Source of the DNA: Pedobacter caeni | GTDB lineage: Bacteria > Bacteroidota > Bacteroidia > Sphingobacteriales > Sphingobacteriaceae | NCBI RefSeq assembly: GCF_900129215.1 | Contig: NZ_FQUQ01000001.1 | Coordinates: 992,001-1,056,000 of the forward strand | Direction of reading: 5' to 3' | Length of the DNA: 64,000 nucleotides | Part shown: positions 8,076-16,230 of the stretch, piece after piece | Layout of the letters: every line of letters begins with the position of its first letter | Position numbering within the stretch: the stretch's first letter is position 1 | The notes under the pieces: generated by a model | The model's database searches: none | Told to the model about the DNA's origin: nothing | What the model saw: the letters and a program-made list of their open reading frames with translations, nothing else | Program-made: the position numbers and the translations under genes

Positions 8076-9506
8076 CTAATAGATCAGTTTAATACTGATT
8101 TCTGCTTCGTTTTCCAGTTTAAACTTCGTATCTCCAAATTTAGGAGCTGATAATGTTGGCTTGAAATTCTGGGAGAAACCATATCCTTCTTTCGGAATTC
8201 CGATAAGGTTGGTATTGCATTTCCCATCCGAGTTTTCATCATGGTAAAGCGCAACTGCATATTCCCCTGCCGGAAGATCTTTAAAAATAAAGGTCTCAGA
8301 TGTAGACTTTACACTTTTGATCTGTGATTTATACTCCTGCCCTTTTTTAATAAACTTCTCTTTACTGTTGTACAGGCTGACCTGTATTTTCCCTTCCACT
8401 TTATCAATGTTGGGTATAGTGATTTTTAATTGACCTTTTTGTGCATAGCCCTGCTGAAAGGAGAAAAACAAGATGACCAGCAGCGCAGCTTTAAAGAAGC
8501 GTGAAGCCATCTTTTTGTCTTTTGTGACATGAGCGCTGTAAGGTTCGGATTGTTTCAGGAGGTGGCTTTTAATTGGCTTTCTGAATAATTTAGTGAATCC
8601 TTTCTTAACAGTGGAAACAGATGCATTCAGCTGGTCGAAATAGTCTTCCAGGGTATCTCTTCTGAAATCGATGATCTTTGCAAGATCATCGCCATCTTCG
8701 TAATATCCGCAATGAAAGTTCTTTTCTGCAAAAGAGTGTTCTGGGAAGTCGGCCTTGCCGAGGCCGAAGGCCTCAAATGACCTGTTTAAGAATTCCTGAT
8801 AAGTAGTTCTGCAGGTTGCTCCTCCTCCCAGGTTAAAGATCTTACCTTTTAATTCTGTTCTATGTTCGATAGCCAACACAAACGCCCTTGCGGTATCTTT
8901 TGGGGTCAGGATTTCCATTGCGGTATCCAAAGGCATGTGAAACATGATTCCTGAAGCTTTATGGTTACCTGTTCCCATAATTGCAGCCAGTCTGAAAATA
9001 CCGTAATCTATTCCACTGTTTCTGATGAGTGCTTCTGTTCCAATTTTAGTAACCGCGTAATGATCGTGCGGACTCGGGATCAAAGGATCTGATGTTTTAA
9101 TCCATGGATTGGTTAGCCTGTCGCCATACACAGAAATGGAAGAACTGTAAAGGAAAAAAGTATTCCTGCCGTGTTTCTGTATTCCGCTGATCAGGTTTTT
9201 AGTTCCGATCACATTTACTTTGTGGGCAAGATCTGGATGATGATCCGCTAATGGAGGAATAATAGCAGCCAGGTGAATGACGACATCCTGATCTTTGCAT
9301 GCCGCCTCAGCCTCTTCTGTATTTGTGATATCTCCGTAGATGATCTTCACCCGATCTTCAAATGGAGACAGTATTTTCTTTGAATTATTGGTCTTTTGAT
9401 CAAATGCCGTAATTTCATAGTGTTGAAATTGTAGCAATTGCTTTAAAACCTCTTGTCCTACGGTCCCTGAGGCTCCTGTAAGTAATATTTTCTTTTGTTT
9501 TCCCAT
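8076..9506 (-). CDS. NAD-dependent epimerase/dehydratase fused to a secreted-type DUF2141 domain
   Basis: Residues 1-332 form an extended SDR: Rossmann motif GASGTVGQ, the FLYSSSISVYG strand and catalytic Tyr-x3-Lys (YAVTK). Residues 333-476 are a complete DUF2141 lipoprotein/periplasm-type protein beginning with Met333, a textbook signal peptide (MASRFFKAALLVILFFSFQQ, cleavage at GYAQ) and an all-beta domain. No stop or frameshift separates them. DUF2141 proteins normally stand alone at about this length. Either this is a genuine fusion with a cytosolic enzyme and an exported tail, or translation can restart at the ATG at 8510 to make the secreted protein. Substrates of both halves are unknown. 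Confidence 0.85.
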   Translation of the reverse strand: MGKQKKILLTGASGTVGQEVLKQLLQFQHYEITAFDQKTNNSKKILSPFEDRVKIIYGDITNTEEAEAACKDQDVVIHLAAIIPPLADHHPDLAHKVNVIGTKNLISGIQKHGRNTFFLYSSSISVYGDRLTNPWIKTSDPLIPSPHDHYAVTKIGTEALIRNSGIDYGIFRLAAIMGTGNHKASGIMFHMPLDTAMEILTPKDTARAFVLAIEHRTELKGKIFNLGGGATCRTTYQEFLNRSFEAFGLGKADFPEHSFAEKNFHCGYYEDGDDLAKIIDFRRDTLEDYFDQLNASVSTVKKGFTKLFRKPIKSHLLKQSEPYSAHVTKDKKMASRFFKAALLVILFFSFQQGYAQKGQLKITIPNIDKVEGKIQVSLYNSKEKFIKKGQEYKSQIKSVKSTSETFIFKDLPAGEYAVALYHDENSDGKCNTNLIGIPKEGYGFSQNFKPTLSAPKFGDTKFKLENEAEISIKLIY

Positions 9507-9704
9507 GCGCTGATTTCTCTTCTATACTTCATTAAGCATTTATTATTCCAAAAACAGAGATTGTCTTTTTTAGCGTAAATATTTCTACAGGCTTAAGTTT
9601 ATTGGAAATCGTTGATTATTAAGGCAGTCGGGAATGAGCAGGGAGTTAAGGAAAAATTAATCTAATTTTTTTTCAAATTTATTAGCAATTTAATATAAAT
9701 TTTC

Positions 9705-9712
9705 TACCTTTG
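9705..9712 (+). promoter_or_regulatory. Bacteroidota -7 box of the tRNA-Lys promoter
   Basis: TACCTTTG matches TAnnTTTG exactly and would start transcription a few bases before 9722, just upstream of the tRNA. No good -33 TTTG is seen at the expected distance. Confidence 0.5.
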
Positions 9713-9739
9713 CACTCCCGAAACAAGGGAACAATAAAT

Positions 9740-9815
9740 GATTCCGTAGCTCAGCTGGTAGAGCATTACACTTTTAATGTAGTGGTCCTGGGTTCGAATC
9801 CCAGCGGGATCACCA
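9740..9815 (+). tRNA. tRNA-Lys (TTT anticodon)
   Basis: A complete cloverleaf: acceptor stem GATTCCG with CGGGATC (7 pairs, one G-T), D arm GCTC/GAGC, anticodon stem TTACA/TGTAG with loop CTTTTAA (anticodon TTT, 9773-9775), T arm CTGGG-TTCGAAT-CCCAG, discriminator A at 9812 and encoded CCA 9813-9815. It reads AAA/AAG lysine codons. DNA downstream is accessory in character, and tRNA 3' ends are common integration sites, but I found no repeated copy of the tRNA 3' end in the window. Confidence 0.98.
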
Positions 9816-9835
9816 TATTTAGAATCAAAACGTAC

Positions 9836-9876
9836 AAAACCCCTGCAAACATAATGTTTGCAGGGGTTTTGTTTTT
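9836..9876 (+). terminator. Terminator of the tRNA-Lys transcript
   Basis: A perfect 15-bp stem (AAAACCCCTGCAAAC 9836-9850, GTTTGCAGGGGTTTT 9856-9870) with a 5-base loop, followed by GTTTTTT. From here to 10118 I see no gene. Confidence 0.92.
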
Positions 9877-10118
9877 TCAGGGATATCAAAACTTGCAGCC
9901 ACTACGGTTTAGCTATTACATATATGAAACGAATCGACGAACCTCAATAATCTAACATGTCATTGCGGTGGTAGGTCATAATCTACAGTTTTGTTTGTGG
10001 TAAAATACCGCTCTTGATAAATCGCATTGCTTAATTTTTAAAGACATTTCAAAATTAGTCACCAAATCTATTGTTGATGTTAAAGAAAAGCTTAAATTAG
10101 TATAATAAAATCCTGCTC

Positions 10119-10415
10119 ATGTATCATTCTATTATTCCGGTGCCGAATAGTCACGCCCCTATTGTTGTTGAAGGAAGTATAAATACCCGTTTTATACTAT
10201 TCAATGCAGGCCCTGCAAATATTGAATCACAAGTTTGGATAACGTGGTCAGGCAAAGAAAATGCTTATGAACCAAATTTTCGTCTTGAACTCCGTGCTGG
10301 TAGTGAAAAAATCATCTCTAGAGCATTCGCAAGAGTTAAACTGAACGAGACTGGCAAGAGCAGAGATTCATTTGCAGCTGTTGGAATAAGATTAATCTCT
10401 GAATATTATATCTAA
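10119..10415 (+). CDS. Small protein of unknown function, partner of a metallophosphoesterase
   Basis: A 98-residue, beta-rich frame (FILFNAGPANIESQVWITW, then FRLELRAGSEKII) with no signal peptide or membrane segment. Its predicted alternation of strands resembles a small immunoglobulin-like or jelly-roll domain, but I do not recognise the family. It stops 4 bases before the metallophosphoesterase ATG, so the two form a translationally close pair. It could be a binding subunit or specificity factor of that enzyme; this is inferred from linkage only. Confidence 0.65.
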   Translation: MYHSIIPVPNSHAPIVVEGSINTRFILFNAGPANIESQVWITWSGKENAYEPNFRLELRAGSEKIISRAFARVKLNETGKSRDSFAAVGIRLISEYYI

Positions 10416-10419
10416 TTAA

Positions 10420-11904
10420 ATGGCCGTAACTTACACCAACCAAATCCAAATACTCCACCTGTCAGATTTGCATTTTGGAGAACATCACATCTGTAATCCT
10501 GTAGAATCAGCTTCAAGAAAAGGAATCCCAACGTTAGCTGAATTAATTGGCGATGATCTTCAAACAGATTTCGGTGCAACTGTATATGACGTTACCGACT
10601 ATGTCGATCACCCTAAACCACCTCTAATTGTAGCCGTTTCTGGTGATTTCACGCAAAAGGCGAAAAGCGATGAGTTTAAAGAAGCTGAAAGCTTTCTAAA
10701 TGCGCTAATTAGTAAGCCAATAATGCATCGTACCGTTCACAAAAAAAATGTGTACATCATTCCTGGCAATCATGATGTTTCTTATGAATCGCATTCACCA
10801 GACGAACGATTTCAGTCATATACCAATTTTTATAATCGCTTTTATGGTAATCAACGACCAACTGCAGCTGCACATGAACCGATGGATTTCACACAGGTTC
10901 ACGCCGATGACATTGATGGTAACAAATTTTTAATAGCAGAAATTAATTGTAGTATTTATGTAGAAAAAGGGACTGAAGACAGCAGCCGGGGGCAGGTGGA
11001 TATGGATTCTATAAAAAGATTGCGACAGAAATTGAATGAGCTATCTCAAAACACTGATTATGAGGACTATATAAAGGTTGCTATGATGCACCATCACGTA
11101 GTCCTTTTACCGGCTTTTATTGAATCAGGTCGAGGAGTAGATTCTATCGTTAATGCTGGTTATCTTTTGGAATTACTTAGCGAAAATAATTTCCATTTGA
11201 TTTTACATGGACATAAACACTATCCACAAATATTCAATTATGAACCTCTACCCTTGTGGTCGGAAAGCAGCACAAAAATTCCGCAATTGGTTATTTCAGG
11301 AGGAAGTTGTGGAAGTAGAGAACTACCGGATACGGTTGATACAGCTTGTAATACTTATAGTGTAATTACAATAAAATGGCATCCAGCAGCGAATCAGGCA
11401 AGGGTGCAAGTTATTACTAGAGGCCTGATTAGAAAAGGAAAGAAATTACTTGCGCCAGACGAATGGAAATGGAGAACAGTAAATATCAGCGATAAAATAC
11501 TTTCTCCATACCAAACTGTACCACCAGTTGGGGAATTTCGTTTAGAAGAAATCGGGGACGATAAAGGGCGACTTGAAAAATACGAGATGCAACGAGGAAT
11601 GATGCCTGTGGTTGAGGTCATGCCTTCACTTATACCAAATCAAGCATATGAAGTCAGAGCGTGGATCGTATCTCATCGACCGGAATCGCAAAAAACACCT
11701 AAACTTTCGATCGTAGAATGGACGGCTGGACGTAAATTTAGAAAAATCATTTGCGAACGAAAAACAAATCCAGATTTTTGCATGGCATATCAATACTGGG
11801 GCCCAATGTTAATGGAAGCAAAAATGATTTTTGAAGATGGTTATACGATCTCATCATTTGTCTATGCTAGAATGCCAAGAAACGAAACAAAAGGCCCGAT
11901 CTGA
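10420..11904 (+). CDS. Calcineurin-like metallophosphoesterase with C-terminal extension
   Basis: The 494-residue protein carries all metallophosphoesterase motifs in order: LSDLHFG (metal ligands D and H), SGDFT, IPGNHDV (GNHD), AMMHHHV and LHGHKHY (GHxH). These build a dinuclear metal site that hydrolyses phosphodiesters or phosphomonoesters in the cytosol. The catalytic domain covers about 1-310; the remaining ~180 residues form a separate beta-rich domain I do not recognise. It lies in an accessory stretch after a tRNA and is paired with a 98-residue protein. Similar enzymes occur in defence islands as nucleases or cyclic-nucleotide phosphodiesterases, but the substrate here is open. Confidence 0.85.
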   Translation: MAVTYTNQIQILHLSDLHFGEHHICNPVESASRKGIPTLAELIGDDLQTDFGATVYDVTDYVDHPKPPLIVAVSGDFTQKAKSDEFKEAESFLNALISKPIMHRTVHKKNVYIIPGNHDVSYESHSPDERFQSYTNFYNRFYGNQRPTAAAHEPMDFTQVHADDIDGNKFLIAEINCSIYVEKGTEDSSRGQVDMDSIKRLRQKLNELSQNTDYEDYIKVAMMHHHVVLLPAFIESGRGVDSIVNAGYLLELLSENNFHLILHGHKHYPQIFNYEPLPLWSESSTKIPQLVISGGSCGSRELPDTVDTACNTYSVITIKWHPAANQARVQVITRGLIRKGKKLLAPDEWKWRTVNISDKILSPYQTVPPVGEFRLEEIGDDKGRLEKYEMQRGMMPVVEVMPSLIPNQAYEVRAWIVSHRPESQKTPKLSIVEWTAGRKFRKIICERKTNPDFCMAYQYWGPMLMEAKMIFEDGYTISSFVYARMPRNETKGPI

Positions 11905-11914
11905 ATGAGCACCG

Positions 11915-12200
11915 AATCAAAGATCTTGGTTTTTATCCAATGATCATTTTGAATTTATCTATCAACAATATATAAAACTTCTAGAAAATTAACTCATGGC
12001 CTAGTTAACAATTATGATAACCTTAAACTAGATCTGGATCATCCTGCGCTCAGACAAATAATGTAGTGTCTTGGTCTTCACATTTAGAAGACCTACAAGT
12101 ATCAAGCTGTCCAGATCTACGCTTCTTCACGTGTGATTGGAAAAGAAATAGATGAGTTTATTCCCGCCTCTACAAAGATCTAGATCTCAAATTCTCAGAC
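11915..12200 (+). pseudogene. Frameshifted relic of a gene related to the one at 27623-28261
   Basis: Translating three frames in succession gives segments that align in order with the protein encoded at 27623-28261: WFLSNDHFEFIYQQYIKLLE (versus DDQF...YFELIHAQCIKLLE), NYDNLKLDLDHPALRQ (versus DYADFKIDKDHPLRRQ), HLEDLQVSSCPDLRFFT (versus HYLEDQQVLRCPDLYFRT) and IGKEIDEFIP (versus DGKEINDVTI). Several frameshifts and in-frame stops break it. The N-terminal third and the C-terminus are missing. It fills the gap between the phosphoesterase and DUF4145 genes. The relationship was read by eye but is collinear over about 90 residues. Confidence 0.75.
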
Positions 12201-12267
12201 CGTGGGCAAGTTATTTTGCTATGAGGTAAGCTTTACCTACATTTACACAAACTAAATTAACTCACTC

Positions 12268-12897
12268 ATGAACTTTATACAACCACAGGTATTCCTTAAA
12301 TCATTCACTTGCCCCTATTGTAGTGCTATTGCTCAACAAAATTGGTGGCACACATCGTTTAGTGGAAATAGATATCCGACTTCGAGCAACAATGGAATAA
12401 GAGTTAGTCATTGTCAACATTGTGAAGAATATACACTTTGGGTATGGGACAATATGGTCTACCCTACCAACGGGAATGCCCCAAGCCCAAATGGTGAAAT
12501 GCCAGAAGCTGTGAAGAAAATATATCTAGAAGCCTGTTCAATCTACCAAAAATCCCCTAGAGGTGCAGCTGCATTATTGAGATTAGGTATACAAATGCTG
12601 TGTAAAGAATTAGGCGAGAACGGCACCAATATTAATAATGACATCAAAAATCTTGTAGAGAAAGGATTACCAGAAATTGTTCAAAAGTCACTTGACATAG
12701 TTAGGGTGACTGGTAATGATGCTGTTCATCCAGGTCAAATAGATACAGATGACCCAAATACTGTTGCTCGTCTCTTTGAACTCACCAATATAGTAGTTCA
12801 ATATATGATAACACTCCCTAAGCAGGTAGGATCACTTTATGATTCATTGCCGACCGACAAAGTTGAAGCAATTTCCAAGAGAGATAAAACTAATTAG
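12268..12897 (+). CDS. DUF4145 domain protein with zinc ribbon
   Basis: The 209-residue protein begins with a two-CxxC zinc-ribbon-like module (CPYCSA about residue 15, CQHCEEY about residue 50) and continues with the helical DUF4145 core (AALLRLGIQMLCKELG, then VRVTGNDAVHPG). DUF4145 domains occur alone or fused to restriction and defence proteins in mobile regions, and the function is unresolved. No signal peptide. It is followed 38 bases later by a nucleotide-binding-like protein on the same strand; the two may form a unit. Confidence 0.82.
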   Translation: MNFIQPQVFLKSFTCPYCSAIAQQNWWHTSFSGNRYPTSSNNGIRVSHCQHCEEYTLWVWDNMVYPTNGNAPSPNGEMPEAVKKIYLEACSIYQKSPRGAAALLRLGIQMLCKELGENGTNINNDIKNLVEKGLPEIVQKSLDIVRVTGNDAVHPGQIDTDDPNTVARLFELTNIVVQYMITLPKQVGSLYDSLPTDKVEAISKRDKTN

Positions 12898-12935
12898 ATA
12901 ATTGAAATCAAATCATTAATTGTAATAAACTAATC

Positions 12936-13490
12936 ATGAATGAACCATATATATTCTTAAGTGTTGGCGGAGTTGCTAATGATGCTCAAGAACTATTTGT
13001 TAAAGCAATTGAAGATCGAATTGCTAGCGAGGGTCTTATCCCCAAGACTGTAGGTAGAAATACCTTTAGTGAGGAATCGCCACTTAAGACAATTAATAAA
13101 TTGATGGCGGACTGTTCGGGGACTATTATTATCGCTTTAGAACGGACCTACTTTCCTGAAGGGGTTGAAAAGAGAGGTGGGGATATGGAAAAAATTCTTC
13201 GAGATGTAAAATTTCCAACCCCATGGAATCAAATAGAAGCTGCAATGGCTTACTCCAAAGGTCAACCATTAATGATTATAATGGAGGAGGATTTAAAAAA
13301 GGAAGGGTTATTGGATACGGGCCAAGAATGGTTTATATTGTTGGTGAAGCCAGATGCTTCGTCACTTAATACTCCTGCATTTAATGGAGTCTTAGCTAGT
13401 TGGAAAGGAAAGGTAGCTGAGTTGGGTATTTCGCCAAAAGTGGCCATTCGTTCCGCATTTAAACTGACACTTAATTCCGCGCTAAACTGA
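12936..13490 (+). CDS. TIR-like/deoxyribosyltransferase-like nucleotide-binding protein (tentative)
   Basis: A 184-residue cytosolic protein with a Rossmann-like beta-alpha pattern: a first strand YIFLSVGGVANDAQELF, a second region LIPKTVGR, a third strand SGTIIIALER followed by TPWNQIEAAMAYSKGQPLMII. The WNQIEAAMAY helix after a short buried strand is reminiscent of nucleoside deoxyribosyltransferase/TIR-like domains used to sense or cleave nucleotides in defence proteins. I do not see an unambiguous catalytic Glu assignment. Its neighbour is a DUF4145 protein. A defence role is possible; fold placement is a pattern judgement. Confidence 0.5.
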   Translation: MNEPYIFLSVGGVANDAQELFVKAIEDRIASEGLIPKTVGRNTFSEESPLKTINKLMADCSGTIIIALERTYFPEGVEKRGGDMEKILRDVKFPTPWNQIEAAMAYSKGQPLMIIMEEDLKKEGLLDTGQEWFILLVKPDASSLNTPAFNGVLASWKGKVAELGISPKVAIRSAFKLTLNSALN

Positions 13491-13500
13491 CCAGGTATTA

Positions 13501-13858
13501 CGGAGCAAAGTGGCCGTTATTTTAGGTTTAGGGCATTATTTTACTCCCTGCATTGTAAATTCTTTTTTTTAAATGAGCCTGTTTGAGGCCGCTTGTTCAC
13601 GCCGGATTCCTTGGTGTGGGATTGTTTGTCATCCGAGGTGTCAGCTCGCCTTAAATCGCTTTATTTTGAGGCGGAGCTGGAATGGATCAGTTGAAGGTGA
13701 TTTAGGGGCATGTTTTGATCTGAAAATACAATCAGGAGGAGAATGAGATTGGCTTTTGTTGCTAAGGATGAAAAATCCAGAGTGTTGGTTATATTCGTTC
13801 AGGAGAAGGGAACTTTATGGACTCACTCGGCAGCCTAATTTGCGGCCACTTTGCCCCG
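13501..13858. mobile_element. Short element bounded by 16-bp inverted repeats
   Basis: CGGAGCAAAGTGGCCG (13501-13516) and CGGCCACTTTGCCCCG (13843-13858) are reverse complements at 15 of 16 positions. The ~358 bases between them contain no long reading frame and are unlike the AT-rich neighbours in being G-rich on the plus strand. This fits a MITE or the fused ends of a decayed insertion sequence. No target-site duplication is evident beside the repeats. DNA from 13859 to 13979 holds nothing recognisable. Confidence 0.55.
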
Positions 13859-13979
13859 AAACAATGGGGTCACATTCACCGAAATGTACACCGTATCCCC
13901 TAAAACAGAAAATCAAGGCTTTTTTTGACGTATAGTTTTCCGAATGACAAACCCATTTCCCAAAACTTCACCTGTATTT

Positions 13980-14804
13980 TCACGAACGGATCGCCCAATC
14001 TTTCCTGGATTTCTTTTTTTTGGGATAACATTTTTTTGGAATCGCTAAGTATTTTGCAACCTTCCTCAGGTTTTCTTTTTTGGCATTAACACCATCATCA
14101 ACGACAGTCTTACAAACAGATCCTAAACTTCTGTCTTTTTCATTCCGTCCTGGCTCCCGCAAATCCAAACATTGATATTGTGTTCGGGACACCTCCTTTT
14201 TTAGAGAAGAACGCAAAAACACATACATATGGATTTTCTTTCCAACCATTTCTTTAGGCAGGGGGAACATAAAATGGTTGTCATTTCTCATTGCTCCCAT
14301 AGAAACTTCAATAACAAGTCTATCTACAGCATCATAAAGAATGCAGTAAATGCGATCACAACCATCTGTATCCAGGTAATGCCCCCATTTGATGCTATTA
14401 TTCCATTTCACATCAAATGATTGACGATCAATCCGATCAACTTTCAGACTGCTAAGTCCTTCCAGGTTCCCTCTGCTAAACGTTACTTTCGAATAATCAA
14501 TTTCCAGATTTGGATATACTCCATCAATAACACAATGATAATTCTTCGAAAACACCGCATTAAATGCGCTCATCCGCCGTTTTGGTCTCTTAGGATATCC
14601 AATCCGGATAAAAGAAGTAAACAGGCCTAAAAACGCCGTCAGTAACTTTAATCTTGCTCTAATGTTTAACGCGGCCTCGGTTATTGGGCCTTCATACTTT
14701 TTTGGAAGATTTCTTACCTCTGTTTGATTGTTTCTTGTGGAGAACACCAGTCCTCCTATCTTTCCGGATATGTTTCCAAAAAGACCACCTGTTAAAATAG
14801 CCAT
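13980..14804 (-). CDS. DUF6266 family protein with basic C-terminal tail
   Basis: The 274-residue protein begins with the Gly-rich DUF6266 start MAILTGGLFGNISGKIGGLV and retains the family pattern NLEIDYSKVTFSRGNLEGL about residue 100 and a W-containing beta domain after it. A lysine-rich tail of about 55 residues (PKKKKSRKDW near the end) is not found in the two other copies in this window. No signal peptide. It is the last gene of a minus-strand operon, 12 bases after a spanin-like lipoprotein. DUF6266 is a Sphingobacteriales family without known function. The operon context suggests a role around cell lysis or particle release, which is inference. Confidence 0.82.
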   Translation of the reverse strand: MAILTGGLFGNISGKIGGLVFSTRNNQTEVRNLPKKYEGPITEAALNIRARLKLLTAFLGLFTSFIRIGYPKRPKRRMSAFNAVFSKNYHCVIDGVYPNLEIDYSKVTFSRGNLEGLSSLKVDRIDRQSFDVKWNNSIKWGHYLDTDGCDRIYCILYDAVDRLVIEVSMGAMRNDNHFMFPLPKEMVGKKIHMYVFLRSSLKKEVSRTQYQCLDLREPGRNEKDRSLGSVCKTVVDDGVNAKKENLRKVAKYLAIPKKCYPKKKKSRKDWAIRS

Positions 14805-14816
14805 GGTTTTAAAAAT

Positions 14817-15326
14817 TTAGGGATGAATAAATAGTTTGTATTTTAAGATGTACCAAAGGAAGAGTAAGGCGACCAGAATCAGGAGCCAGTGCCAGACAGA
14901 CAACCGAAGGTCTTTCTTTTCTGTATCCTTCAGGGAAATATCCTTTGTTTTTATCCTCGATTCTGTTATATCGGATACTTTGGTACTTTGCGCTGCCTCC
15001 TCCTTTCTTTCGATCGTTCTGCTACCAGACTTTGTTTTTTTATAGATCAATACCTTTTCTGCCTGCCCGGAGAAACCTTCCCCTGGAGAGAAATCAAACC
15101 TCCCTTTCGGCCAGATCTCTATCTGTGAAAAAGAATCTGCAGCATCATTCCTGATCGTTAAAGATTTGTTCTCCTGCTGATGCAGATACTTTGACTGATC
15201 CTTAAATTCAATTTCCTCCTTGTCTTTTAAATTAGAAACGGAACTGCTTTTTGTTGTTTTATGGAGCGTCCCACAGGCTGATAAAAGCAGTTGGCTGAGA
15301 ATTAATAATAAACTACACATTTTCAT
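14817..15326 (-). CDS. Lipoprotein with C-terminal transmembrane anchor, u-spanin-like
   Basis: The 169-residue protein has a lipoprotein signal with lipobox LLSAC (Cys18), a charged periplasmic stretch of about 120 residues, and one C-terminal transmembrane helix (HWLLILVALLFLWYILKY). An outer-membrane lipid anchor at one end and an inner-membrane helix at the other is the layout of unimolecular phage spanins, which fuse the two membranes at lysis. Its start overlaps the stop of the endolysin-like gene by 4 bases (ATGA). Order holin-endolysin-spanin is the canonical Gram-negative lysis cassette. There is no sequence family match I can name. Confidence 0.7.
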   Translation of the reverse strand: MKMCSLLLILSQLLLSACGTLHKTTKSSSVSNLKDKEEIEFKDQSKYLHQQENKSLTIRNDAADSFSQIEIWPKGRFDFSPGEGFSGQAEKVLIYKKTKSGSRTIERKEEAAQSTKVSDITESRIKTKDISLKDTEKKDLRLSVWHWLLILVALLFLWYILKYKLFIHP

Positions 15327-15874
15327 GGTCTGTTCTCCTTTCCTATCCAGTTAGCAAATTTGGCGATGGTGCGCAGGTGTCTGCGCTTTTTAAAAACCCC
15401 ATCGCCTTCTCTGCTCCCTTCTATATTTGTGTTACCTTCCAGGGTGACTGCCCAATCAGACTTGATACTTAACACAAATCCTGTATGTGCAATTCTCTTC
15501 AATGAAGGAAAATAAATTCCAAAAAGATCTGCAGGTATGGGTTTTCTAACCAACCGATTTGCAGGAAACAGCGCTGGCGTCCAGCCGGTCCTTGGCTTAG
15601 AAAGCCCCGCCTGTTGGTGAACCCAGCTGACGTAGGCTCCACACCAGGCATGGCCTTTTGGTAATCCTATATATTTTAGGTAGAGCTCTACCCTTTCTCC
15701 ATCATTTCTCCCTGACTTTTCTCTGACTCCAAGTTCCTTTTCCGCAATTGAAAGTACAGACGTTCTGACTTTTGCCTCAACTAGTGAATCACCTAACAGA
15801 TGGCGATCAGGCATCCCACTGCTGCAAATAACAGGGACACAAATGATGCCCAGTAAAAGCTTAATTGTTTCCAT
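15323..15874 (-). CDS. CHAP/TIGR02594-like peptidoglycan hydrolase (endolysin-like)
   Basis: The 183-residue protein has a short N-terminal hydrophobic export segment (KLLLGIICVPVICSSG) and a cysteine-histidine amidohydrolase domain: SIAEKELGVREKSGRND, then AWCGAYVSWVHQQAG with the catalytic Cys and IAHTGFVLSI with the catalytic His, then LEGNTN. TIGR02594-type proteins are often phage endolysins that cut peptidoglycan peptide bonds. The start overlaps the upstream holin-like gene by 82 bases; an alternative Met at 15814 would cut the overlap to about 22 but lose the export segment. It sits between holin-like and spanin-like genes. Confidence 0.82.
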   Translation of the reverse strand: METIKLLLGIICVPVICSSGMPDRHLLGDSLVEAKVRTSVLSIAEKELGVREKSGRNDGERVELYLKYIGLPKGHAWCGAYVSWVHQQAGLSKPRTGWTPALFPANRLVRKPIPADLFGIYFPSLKRIAHTGFVLSIKSDWAVTLEGNTNIEGSREGDGVFKKRRHLRTIAKFANWIGKENRP

Positions 15875-16164
15875 GAGTCCAGAGTTTTAAATTGTAAAAC
15901 CATCACTTCTATTACAGGCAAGCCTAGTCCCAGCCATAACCTTTCCAATAACCAAAAGCTTAGCCCTGCAACCAGCAGAAAGGAGATCAGACTCAGCAAA
16001 ACCAGGAGCCAGATGCCCGGATCGATATATCCGGCGGTTACATCTGCACTTAAGATCCAGCTTTGCCCTAATGGCCACAACAGCAGCATGACTAATAATA
16101 AAAGACCAATTTCTAACACATAAGCCGTCATGATATGAGGCTTTTTCATACCTATATTTTTCAT
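15793..16164 (-). CDS. Small three-helix membrane protein, holin-like
   Basis: The 123-residue protein consists mainly of three hydrophobic segments (about residues 13-35, 50-73 and 102-123: VLEIGLLLLVMLLLW, WLLVLLSLISFLLVAGL, WASFVSLLFAAVGCLIA) with short charged connections. Size and topology match class I holins, which open the inner membrane so that an endolysin can reach the wall. It lies directly upstream of, and overlaps, the endolysin-like gene. No family assignment is possible from sequence alone, so the holin call depends on topology and gene order. Confidence 0.65.
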   Translation of the reverse strand: MKNIGMKKPHIMTAYVLEIGLLLLVMLLLWPLGQSWILSADVTAGYIDPGIWLLVLLSLISFLLVAGLSFWLLERLWLGLGLPVIEVMVLQFKTLDSWKQLSFYWASFVSLLFAAVGCLIAIC

Positions 16165-16230
16165 AATAAAATCTATTAAATGAAGGAATAATCACCCGCC
16201 TTCCTTTCGGAACAGCGGGTGACAGATTGA

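Noticed and set aside
9710..9955. 81-residue frame across the tRNA and its terminator
   Set aside because: It is a shadow of the tRNA and hairpin sequence with no family pattern.
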